DNA of 5,371 nucleotides from JAWXCH01 sp034440595. GTDB taxonomy: Bacteria > Planctomycetota > Planctomycetia > Pirellulales > JALHPA01. Positions 1 through 5,341 of this stretch are shown here, in pieces. The position numbers and the translations under genes are program-made. The stretch is from positions 1 to 5,371 of the forward strand of contig JAWXCH010000386.1 of assembly GCA_034440595.1 (NCBI GenBank), written 5' to 3'. Within the stretch, counting starts at the first letter, position 1. Each line of letters starts with the position of its first letter. The notes under the pieces are model-generated. The model was not told where the DNA came from, did not search any database, and saw only the letters and a list, made by a program, of their open reading frames with translations.

Positions 1-214
1 GATCCATCGGGCCTTCTTCTTCCTGAGGCACCAGATCGATCGAATGTTCGGCGGCTTGCAGCGCTGCGTCAATCGAGGCAAGCGGATAGGCGGCCTTGCT
101 GGCTTTTCGCACGCGCGCAGGATCCTTGGGGCCTCCTGACGCCTTAGGTGTCTTGGCTTCGGCCCGTTTAGTCGGCAGCTCTTGGGGGGGCATTTCCCAC
201 GCGTCTGTTGCCAT
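1..214 (-). CDS. Unknown protein, N-terminal fragment (runs off left edge)
   Basis: Only the first 71 codons are inside the window, so the function cannot be named. The reading frame is open from the ATG at 214 to the edge. Translation begins MATDAWEMPPQELPTKRAEA and continues with a hydrophilic stretch rich in Lys, Ala and Pro, then an acidic patch (LVPQEEEGPMD) at the cut. There is no signal peptide or membrane segment in this part, so the N-terminus is probably cytoplasmic and disordered. An AGGTGA Shine-Dalgarno-like sequence lies at 218-223, a few bases before the ATG, and supports the start. The gene follows the bitopic membrane protein by 85 bases on the same strand with no clear terminator between them, so it is probably the fifth gene of the ExbB/ExbD operon. 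I do not recognise the protein. The call that it is a real gene rests on the ribosome site, the strand and the open frame. Confidence 0.65.
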   Translation of the reverse strand, partial: MATDAWEMPPQELPTKRAEAKTPKASGGPKDPARVRKASKAAYPLASIDAALQAAEHSIDLVPQEEEGPMD

Positions 215-299
215 ATTTCACCTGGAAAGATTTAAAAGCTCTGCTCTGATTCCCTCTCGGCGGTGCCCGTTAGCATTCGCTGGGAGGAACAATAGTTAT

Positions 300-1607
300 T
301 CAAATGGAACCCTTCGGTTGGTCCGGGTCGTCCAGTACATCGCTCCACAACTGCTCGTCGCTCGGATCATCGGACATTTCAAGGGTAGTTTCGTCCTTAC
401 GCCCTTTTTTGTTTGCATCTGCACTCGGATCGGCCAGCCAGTTGCTGACGTCTTTATCGGCACCGGTGGCCGCCGCGATCGCCGGCCCGCGACGGCGACG
501 GCTAAGTAAAACTCGAAAGAACATATACACCGCAGTCAACACGCCTAGGCTGCCGAGAACCCAAATCGTCGGGGTCTGGAACTGCTCGCTAGATGACTGT
601 GCCGCGTAATCAGTGCGGTCCCATTCCATGCGTCCAACGAGCAGTGGAGCACGCAGCACTCCGTCGCGGACTTTTGCTCCGGTTTCGTAGTAGCCTTGGA
701 GTTTGAAAAAGTAACCATAGAAAACAACGCGCTCGTTGACCAAGGTGCCGATCGGCATGCCCTTTGGCAAGAATGGCGTGATACCGACGTACAGCCAACT
801 GCCACTGTCGCTGTTCCAGCCCCAGACTTCGTAAAAGGTGGTCAAGCCAGCAGGCGCAGAAGGTACTTCAAACTTCCGAATTCGGCGCACGTTCAGCGGC
901 AAGCGAATGATCTGTCCACGGTGGACCTCGGGGTCTAACATGAGCTCATTCATCGATACCGAGATCGCTCGATCTCGGAGCATCTCCAACGGTTGATTCT
1001 TGACCCAGGTCAGCACACGTTTATAGGCTGGCATTTCCTCGGGCTGGATCTCGAGACTGCCATCCATGACCGCCTGAAATTCTTCGAGTGCCGCAGAGCG
1101 CTCTTCTGGATCTTCATCGGTGTAGAGTCCCGCATCGGCAAGCTCTTTTCTGGCTCGATCCAGGCGCGCTTGTTTGGACTGTTCGGGAGCACTGACCTTT
1201 GGTGACGAAACCGAGGCATCGCTTTGCTTCTCTGCCGGAGTCGCGGAAATTGCGACTGTAGTCGAGACAGTAGAATCTGTTTTGGCGGACGGCTCACTAG
1301 CGCTATCCAGATCGCTGCGCGTGATAGCAACATTCTGTAAAGGTAAACTTTCTGGTGCTTGCTTCTCGCTATTCGTCTCGGCAGGATCTGTCATGGCCAG
1401 CGCGCTGATAGCCGAGAGTGCGGTGTGAACCGTGCCCGTGGCGTCAGCGCCCGTGGAGGCCTGCTGCTCCTCGTCGACCAGCCACCGCCAGTTGTTCGGG
1501 TCGCGTGCGCGGACCATCAGCATTCCGGTCACGGCCAGCATGATGATCATGGCCGCCACCCGGGTCATTTCTGGTGTTCGAAATGTTGCTGTTCTTCGCC
1601 TGCGCAC
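300..1607 (-). CDS. Bitopic membrane protein of unknown function, linked to ExbB/ExbD genes
   Basis: I do not recognise a named family. The 435-residue product has an Arg-rich N-terminus (RRRR at 2-5), a membrane segment at about 17-32, a Ser/Thr/Ala-rich low-complexity stretch at about 50-140, a charged helical region at about 143-215, and a compact beta-rich part at about 220-330 with many aromatic and Gly residues (HRGQIIRLPLNV, YEVWGWNSDSGSWLYVG, VVFYGYFFKLQGYYETG). A second membrane segment at about 347-368 is followed by SRRRRG and an acidic 60-residue tail. Positive charges flank both membrane segments on the same side, which predicts both ends in the cytoplasm and about 310 residues in the periplasm. 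The pattern RGQIIRLPLNVRRIRKF suggests an OB-like or SH3-like barrel, but this is only an impression. It lies 90 bases after the second exbD. The start is uncertain: the longest form uses GTG at 1607, and ATG codons at 1568 and 1550 are alternatives. None has a good Shine-Dalgarno sequence. I favour 1607 because it retains the cytoplasmic Arg cluster. Confidence 0.8.
   Translation of the reverse strand: MRRRRTATFRTPEMTRVAAMIIMLAVTGMLMVRARDPNNWRWLVDEEQQASTGADATGTVHTALSAISALAMTDPAETNSEKQAPESLPLQNVAITRSDLDSASEPSAKTDSTVSTTVAISATPAEKQSDASVSSPKVSAPEQSKQARLDRARKELADAGLYTDEDPEERSAALEEFQAVMDGSLEIQPEEMPAYKRVLTWVKNQPLEMLRDRAISVSMNELMLDPEVHRGQIIRLPLNVRRIRKFEVPSAPAGLTTFYEVWGWNSDSGSWLYVGITPFLPKGMPIGTLVNERVVFYGYFFKLQGYYETGAKVRDGVLRAPLLVGRMEWDRTDYAAQSSSEQFQTPTIWVLGSLGVLTAVYMFFRVLLSRRRRGPAIAAATGADKDVSNWLADPSADANKKGRKDETTLEMSDDPSDEQLWSDVLDDPDQPKGSI
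959..978. repeat. Perfect 8-bp inverted repeat inside a coding region
   Basis: CCGAGATC and GATCTCGG are perfect inverted copies separated by GCTC. The element lies within the bitopic membrane protein gene, over codons for LRDRAIS, and has no following T-run, so it does not look like a terminator. A single hairpin of this size can occur by chance in a window this long, and codon choice alone may explain it. Confidence 0.3.
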
Positions 1608-1697
1608 TGCTGGATTAATGCTGAAGGAAGAAGGTTGTTCTGAAACACAATTCTAACGCGATTCGCACCCCGAGCGAACCATCCGGTCCTAAAGTGC

Positions 1698-2201
1698 CTA
1701 CTGTGTCGGTAATTCTACAAAGCTCAACTTGGACAGGTTGCTATTGTCGGGCAATTTGGCCCGATTGCAGATGTCGACCACTTTCATCAACTCGCCATAA
1801 TGCAGCGTTGGACCGACCTGCAATAGCACCTGCTGAAAGCCCCCTCCAGGGTCCTTCAGCAATTGATGGATCCGCGATTCCAAGACCGCCAGGGTCGGAA
1901 CCTGATTCTCGCCAATGGCCATCGCCTCGATCGCTCCGGTGGGAGTTCCCAGTATCGTCACCACCAGTGAGTCCAACGCCTGTAGCGGATCGGCGGAGTC
2001 GGACGAACCGACCGTCAGGCCGGACTGCGCACCGACGACAGGCTGCGGCGGAGGAAGCCGCATGTTGACATCCCCTTCGATGGGCGAGGGCTTGAACGTC
2101 AAAATGAAAAACGCCAGCAACTGAAACGCCATGTCCAACATGGCGGCCAGGTTGAGCTCTACATTGTCGGAGCTGCGTTTTTTTCGTTTACGACGTTGCA
2201 T
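1698..2201 (-). CDS. exbD: ExbD/TolR-family proton-channel subunit (second copy)
   Basis: ExbD/TolR proteins insert one membrane helix into the pore of the ExbB/TolQ pentamer and carry the proton-binding aspartate; their periplasmic domain transmits the resulting motion. This 167-residue protein has the expected size and layout. A very basic cytoplasmic N-terminus (RRKRKKR, residues 3-9) is followed by a membrane helix at about 18-36 in which Asp23 of LAAMLDMAFQLLAFF is the conserved protonatable residue. Next come a Pro-rich linker (MRLPPPQPV, 47-55) and a periplasmic domain ending in the family-like VLLQVGPTLHYGELMKVVDIC and a short FVELPTQ tail. The ATG at 2201 follows the stop of the first exbD by only 9 bases, which suggests translational coupling, and no clear Shine-Dalgarno is seen. 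It differs clearly from its neighbour (basic N-terminus, Pro-rich linker, a longer Gly/Ser insertion), so the pair is an old duplication and may form a mixed dimer. Family assignment is firm; the substrate or partner is unknown. Confidence 0.93.
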   Translation of the reverse strand: MQRRKRKKRSSDNVELNLAAMLDMAFQLLAFFILTFKPSPIEGDVNMRLPPPQPVVGAQSGLTVGSSDSADPLQALDSLVVTILGTPTGAIEAMAIGENQVPTLAVLESRIHQLLKDPGGGFQQVLLQVGPTLHYGELMKVVDICNRAKLPDNSNLSKLSFVELPTQ

Positions 2202-2210
2202 GGCCCGCGA

Positions 2211-2672
2211 TTATTTTTCCAGGTTCTGCGCTTTGAAGGTAAACTTACGAAATCCGTACTTCTGACACTCGGTTAGAACTTTATTGAGTAGGTTAAACGA
2301 TACACCGCGGTCGGCACGGATGACGACGGTCGTGGGCAAGTCATCATCGTTCGTTATGGTCTTGCCTTTGCGCTTGGCCAGCATGCGGCTGGCTGTCGCC
2401 TCGTTGGCGATATACCGCTTGATGTCACTTTTGCGATCGCCGTAGACGTTCAAGCTCCCCTCTTTGTTCACATTCAACACCAGCACATCGTCGACCCCTT
2501 TGCTGTCGATCGGTCGCGCCGAACCGATAACCGGCAGCCTGAGCGAGGTATCTAGCGCAGCAGCTTTGAAATTGATCACGAGCATGAAGAACGTGATCAA
2601 CTGAAACACCAGATCCAGGATCGGCGTCAAGTCAGGCTCGGCACTAGAGCCATGCGACATCGCTGCTGACAT
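2211..2672 (-). CDS. exbD: ExbD/TolR-family proton-channel subunit (first copy)
   Basis: This is the stator-like, single-helix partner of the adjacent ExbB protein. From the chosen ATG the product has 153 residues. A short Ser/His/Gly-rich N-terminus leads into AEPDLTPILDLVFQLITFF, whose Asp20 is the conserved membrane aspartate used for proton transfer. The helix covers about 18-36 and is followed by a basic LRLP turn. The periplasmic domain closes with the typical TTVVIRADRGVSFNLLNKVL and GFRKFTFKAQN pattern. Lys/Arg-rich segments (KEGSLNVYGDRKSDIKRY, RMLAKRKGKT) sit between. The frame is open back to a TTG at 2714, but that extension adds MFFASYYFLHSEPV, which does not fit the family, so I start at ATG 2672; ATG 2660 (MSHGSSAEP) is equally plausible. 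Shine-Dalgarno signals are weak for both. The gene lies 61 bases after the exbB stop and 9 bases before the second exbD, in one operon. Confidence 0.93.
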   Translation of the reverse strand: MSAAMSHGSSAEPDLTPILDLVFQLITFFMLVINFKAAALDTSLRLPVIGSARPIDSKGVDDVLVLNVNKEGSLNVYGDRKSDIKRYIANEATASRMLAKRKGKTITNDDDLPTTVVIRADRGVSFNLLNKVLTECQKYGFRKFTFKAQNLEK

Positions 2673-2733
2673 GACCGGCTCGCTGTGAAGGAAGTAATAC
2701 GACGCAAAAAACAAACGGAACTAAACTGGCAAA

Positions 2734-3552
2734 CTACGCCGGACTGGCCGGGCGTGGTGGAGGATTCCCACCTGCCGGTGCCTTGGTGCGAATCGCCTGC
2801 GAAACGTGCCGCAGTAGCTCGTCCGCCTGCAACATGGTGCTGACCGACAGCGACTGCACACGATTGCGAAACACCGCAAAGAAGTAAATGGCCGGGACTG
2901 CCAACATGACCCCTTCAAAGGTCAAGAGCAGAGCCTCGGAAATACCACCGGCGACTTCTGCCGGCTTGATGGTCTCGGTGCCGCCACGTGCAATGGTTCC
3001 AAAGCTGGCGATCATCCCCTTGAGCGTGCCGAGCAGCCCGATCATCGGCCCCAGGGTGCCAAGCACCGCCAGCATGCTGATTCGCTTTTCCATTTCGACG
3101 GTCTCGGATTCTCCAGAGCGGTCCATCGCTTCGCGTGCGTCACTCAATCCATTGGGCAATTCGGCGATACCGGCGGCCAGAACGCGACCGAGGAACGAAT
3201 CCTCTTCCTTCACCATGTTATAAAGACCGCGGAAGTCGCGTTGCTGAATCATATCGCCGCACCGCGCCACCAGGTCGGGTGGAGCAACCACCTGCGGACG
3301 CAGCTCCAAGAACAGACGCACCACCGTGGCAATGAAATAAAACGACAACAGCAAGATCACCAGCCCGATGATGCCGGAGTTGCGAATGATCCACATGACG
3401 TAGTTTTCTTCGACCGGTCCGGTGTGCGCTCCCGGTTCGGTTGGCGCTGCGGCAGCGGGTGCAGCTCCCTCGTCCTGTGCATAAGTTGGAAGCGCAAAAG
3501 TACTGGCCCCCCAGAGTGAAAGAACCAAAAGCAGCGCGTGCCATTTATTCAT
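2734..3552 (-). CDS. exbB: MotA/TolQ/ExbB-family proton-channel protein with signal peptide
   Basis: Inner-membrane channel subunit. In this family five copies surround the ExbD helices and convert proton flow into mechanical work at the cell envelope. The 272-residue product starts with a likely signal peptide (hydrophobic 5-20, possible cleavage after TYA, residue 25), then an Ala/Pro-rich periplasmic stretch (27-48). Membrane helix one is at about 55-78. A cytoplasmic loop at about 85-155 ends in the acidic, charged SGESETVEMEKR. Helix two is at about 160-187 (LAVLGTLGPMIGLLGTLKGM) and helix three at about 203-227 (GISEALLLTFEGVMLAVPAI). Thr176, Glu206 and Thr211 fall at the positions of the conserved channel residues of E. 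coli ExbB/TolQ. The C-terminus is Pro-rich. The frame extends to a TTG at 3564, but the ATG at 3552 has a GAGG ribosome site at proper distance and gives a clean signal peptide. It is the first gene of the operon and is followed by both exbD genes. The energised partner is unknown, as no TonB or TolA is in view. Confidence 0.95.
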   Translation of the reverse strand: MNKWHALLLVLSLWGASTFALPTYAQDEGAAPAAAAPTEPGAHTGPVEENYVMWIIRNSGIIGLVILLLSFYFIATVVRLFLELRPQVVAPPDLVARCGDMIQQRDFRGLYNMVKEEDSFLGRVLAAGIAELPNGLSDAREAMDRSGESETVEMEKRISMLAVLGTLGPMIGLLGTLKGMIASFGTIARGGTETIKPAEVAGGISEALLLTFEGVMLAVPAIYFFAVFRNRVQSLSVSTMLQADELLRHVSQAIRTKAPAGGNPPPRPASPA

Positions 3553-3558
3553 GAGGAG

Positions 3559-3562
3559 CCTC
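3559..3562 (-). promoter_or_regulatory. Ribosome binding site of the exbB-like gene
   Basis: GAGG on the minus strand lies six bases before the ATG at 3552. It overlaps the upstream in-frame TTG at 3564, so it can serve only the ATG. This decides the start in favour of the form beginning MNKWHALLL. Confidence 0.6.
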
Positions 3563-3664
3563 AATCGCTTCGTGAAGAAGATTTTCGCGAATTGAACAGA
3601 GCAGAAAGAGAGTCGCTACCAGTTCTGTTGAGCACACCGCGGTAGACCCCAGGAGATTCAACGC

Positions 3665-3829
3665 ATGACAATCATGCGCAAACCATTCGTCCAAGCACCG
3701 CGAGAGCAACTCTGCGAACCAGAATCGTCCCCCAACTTTGGATTACCGCAGCGCTCTGTTCCAATAGAGCCGCGAGTCCATACGCATCACAACCACTCAA
3801 TGCACGGGCTTCAAAGCAGCAAATATTAG
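3665..3829 (+). CDS. Possible small protein, 54 residues, His-rich C-terminal half
   Basis: This is a speculative small gene. The ATG at 3665 is preceded by AGGAGA at 3651-3656 with an 8-base spacer, which is a better ribosome site than most of the certain genes here have. The product starts MTIMRKPFVQAPREQ and ends with a His-rich segment (residues 39-47, HTHHNHSMH) before a TAG stop. It has one Cys (17), no membrane segment and no signal peptide. It is divergent to exbB and convergent with the epimerase gene. Against it are the small size, the lack of a convincing plus-strand promoter, a composition not clearly protein-like, and a competing minus-strand frame of similar length over the same bases. 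It could equally be part of the exbB leader. I recognise no homologue. Confidence 0.2.
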   Translation: MTIMRKPFVQAPREQLCEPESSPNFGLPQRSVPIEPRVHTHHNHSMHGLQSSKY

Positions 3830-3869
3830 AATCATATTTGGTGCCAGCATGCACGTGATTGCAATTGCG

Positions 3870-3900
3870 TATATACTGACTGTACTTGGGTTTGGATCAA
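3870..3900 (-). promoter_or_regulatory. Tentative promoter for the exbB operon
   Basis: On the minus strand TTGATC (3895-3900) is followed after 19 bases by TATATA (3870-3875). The match to a housekeeping -35/-10 pair is partial and the spacer is one to two bases too long. It would give a leader of about 310 bases. A second -10-like TATGAT (3831-3836) lacks a good -35. Planctomycete promoters are poorly defined, so confidence is low. Confidence 0.2.
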
Positions 3901-4046
3901 GCGTCAAGCATTTCTGATCGGTGCCGCGGCCGTTGAAATGACCGGTTCAGCCCAGTATTTCGCTTGATAGTGTTCCAAAAGGCCGCTGAGACTGAATTAG
4001 CCGGTTGTTTTTCTGATGCGTCGCTCATCCTGGCGCATGCGGATAT

Positions 4047-4078
4047 CCGGTGCAACCGGTAAAGCCTAAAGACTTTAC
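4047..4078 (-). terminator. Tandem hairpins just past the epimerase stop, possible terminator
   Basis: Two inverted repeats lie 20 to 50 bases after the epimerase stop codon. GTAAAG (4059-4064) pairs with CTTTAC (4073-4078) across an 8-base loop, and next to it CCGGT (4047-4051) pairs with ACCGG (4055-4059) across GCA. The two stems share one base. There is no T-run after them on the minus strand, so this is not a classical intrinsic terminator. It may be an RNA-processing or 3'-end stability element. The location between two minus-strand units supports a transcription end. Confidence 0.3.
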
Positions 4079-4098
4079 GCTAAGTAATCTGCCCGATT

Positions 4099-5085
4099 TC
4101 AGCCGTCCCCCAAAGAAACCGAGCAGGCCAATTCGCGATTAGCGCGGTACCACTCCACGCAGCGGCGCAGCCCTTCGTCGATGTCGATCTTTGGCCCCCA
4201 CCCCAGCAGTCGCTTGGCCTTCTCGATTGAAGCCCAGGTGGCCGGTACATCGGCCGGGTGCGCCGGCTTGTGGATAATTTTGGCCTCACGGTCGACCAAT
4301 CGCGAAATCCGCGCGATAATGTCGTTCAGGACAATCGGCTGATCCCCACCTAAGTTGATCGCTTCGTACCCAACCGGCTGGAGCGCCGCGATGGTCCCCC
4401 GTGCGATATCCTCGACATAGGTAAAGTCGCGCTGCTGAGTGCCATCGCCAAAAACGATGATCGGCTCCCCTTCGGCGATCTTGCGAACAAAGCGAAAAAT
4501 GCTCATGTCGGGCCGCCCGCACGGGCCATAGACGGTGAAGTACCGCAGCACGGTGATGTCGAGATTGTGCAGATGATGGTAGGTGTAGGAGATTGCTTCG
4601 GCCCCTTTTTTGGAAGCGGCATAGGGAGACAGCGGCCGGTTGGTATCCGCGTCCTCGCTAAACGGAATCGTATTGTGACCCCCATATAGGCTAGACGTAG
4701 ACGACAGGACGAACTTGGGCACATTGTTGCGGCGGCAGAGGTCAAGCAAATTGAGCGTGCCGTCGGTGTTGGCCTGAAAGTAAATCCAGGGATTTTCAAC
4801 GGAAGGCCGAACCCCGGCACGTGCCGCCAGATTGATTACCGCGTCGAACGGTTTGCTTTCGGCAAAGATCAGCTCAAGCTGCGGAGTACTAACGATGTCG
4901 GCCTCGTGGAACTGAAACCGTGGGTCGACCGACAACAGATCCAGCCGCCAGCGTTTTAGCCGCGTATCGTAAGCGTCGTTGATGTTGTCTATACCAGTGA
5001 CTTGGTGCCCTGCGGCCAGTAACTGCGCCACGACATTGGAGCCGATAAACCCTGCCGCACCGGTCACTAAATAATTGCCAGCCAT
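4099..5085 (-). CDS. NAD-dependent sugar-nucleotide epimerase, probable UDP-glucuronate 4-epimerase
   Basis: An extended short-chain dehydrogenase that probably interconverts UDP-glucuronate and UDP-galacturonate in the cytoplasm for surface polysaccharide. The 328-residue length fits the family. The Rossmann NAD site is TGAAGFIGS (8-16), followed by the acidic ribose-binding end of strand two, GIDNINDAYDTRLKRWRL (31-48), a pattern typical of UDP-glucuronate 4-epimerases. NLAARAGVRPSVENP (85-99), the Thr130/Tyr155/Lys159 catalytic set (SSTSSLYG and YAASK) and YFTVYGPCGRPDM (182-194) also match that subgroup. FGDGTQQRDFTYVEDIA (212-228) is the usual substrate-domain motif. Cys189 occupies a place where I expect Trp or another large residue. 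The ATG at 5085 is the first in-frame start that gives the NAD fold, and an AGG lies nine bases before it. A TATACT at 5178-5183 could be a -10 box, but no good -35 is seen. Related 4,6-dehydratases or other UDP-sugar epimerases cannot be fully excluded. It is separated from the exbB operon by 546 bases and is probably transcribed alone. Confidence 0.92.
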   Translation of the reverse strand: MAGNYLVTGAAGFIGSNVVAQLLAAGHQVTGIDNINDAYDTRLKRWRLDLLSVDPRFQFHEADIVSTPQLELIFAESKPFDAVINLAARAGVRPSVENPWIYFQANTDGTLNLLDLCRRNNVPKFVLSSTSSLYGGHNTIPFSEDADTNRPLSPYAASKKGAEAISYTYHHLHNLDITVLRYFTVYGPCGRPDMSIFRFVRKIAEGEPIIVFGDGTQQRDFTYVEDIARGTIAALQPVGYEAINLGGDQPIVLNDIIARISRLVDREAKIIHKPAHPADVPATWASIEKAKRLLGWGPKIDIDEGLRRCVEWYRANRELACSVSLGDG

Positions 5086-5326
5086 GTCGGAATGCCTGAA
5101 GGATTACGAATTGAGCTAGCCGGAGCCGAGGACAGAAATCGACTGTTCGCACGTCCGGCCAAAGGAGTCTTCTGGCAAGTATAGGTTAGCGGAGAACGGG
5201 GGGCTAGGAGCACCATTCTCGTAAAAAATGAGCGGGCAAGAACTGTGGATGGGAGAACGTGGCCCGAGGATTGTGCGTTAGCCCAGGACTTTCGGACAGT
5301 GGGCGGGGAGCGGATAATGGTTCCCC

Positions 5327-5334
5327 AAGGAGGT
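5327..5334 (+). promoter_or_regulatory. Strong Shine-Dalgarno for the right-edge gene
   Basis: AAGGAGGT is a near-complete anti-16S match, with 7 bases between it and the ATG at 5342. It is the strongest ribosome site in the window. A -10-like GATAAT lies just upstream at 5313-5318 without a clear -35, and would leave only a very short leader. Confidence 0.6.
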
Positions 5335-5341
5335 CCGAACG

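Larger units (their letters stand above)
3553..4098. other. Intergenic region, 546 bases, with no clear conserved gene
   Basis: The region separates the start of the exbB-like gene from the end of the epimerase gene, both on the minus strand. It should hold the operon's promoter and leader. Base composition is more mixed than in the coding regions, with an AT-rich patch at about 3820-3880. Two short palindromes, TTCGCGAA (3584-3591) and ACCGCGGT (3636-3643), and a related TTCGTGAA (3569-3576) lie close to the exbB start and could be operator sites, but no known regulator can be assigned. A 54-codon plus-strand ORF (3665-3829), an overlapping minus-strand ORF (3672-3854) and a tandem hairpin near 4047-4078 are also present. 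I see no tRNA, known small RNA or riboswitch. Confidence 0.7.

Noticed and set aside
96..509. Plus-strand 137-codon ORF across the left end
   Set aside because: It is antisense to two well-supported minus-strand genes, has low-complexity Arg-rich sequence, and is a shadow of their codon use.
959..978. Perfect hairpin as a terminator or attachment site
   Set aside because: It lies inside an intact coding region, has no T-run, and has no second copy in the window that would suggest recombination.
1694..2068. Plus-strand 124-codon ORF over the second exbD
   Set aside because: It is antisense to a clear ExbD/TolR protein; its Pro/Ser/Arg-rich product looks like a reverse-strand artefact.
2672..2714. 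TTG-initiated extension of the first exbD (MFFASYYFLHSEPV)
   Set aside because: The added residues do not resemble the family N-terminus, and ATG codons at 2672 and 2660 give the expected start.
3672..3854. Minus-strand 60-codon ORF in the gap upstream of exbB, beginning at a GTG
   Set aside because: It has no ribosome site and no recognisable domain, and it overlaps the likely operon leader and the competing plus-strand ORF. An open frame of this length is expected by chance.
3820..3860. Sigma-54-type promoter (TGGCAC upstream of TTTGC on the minus strand)
   Set aside because: The distance between the GG and GC elements is far larger than the fixed spacing that sigma-54 promoters need.
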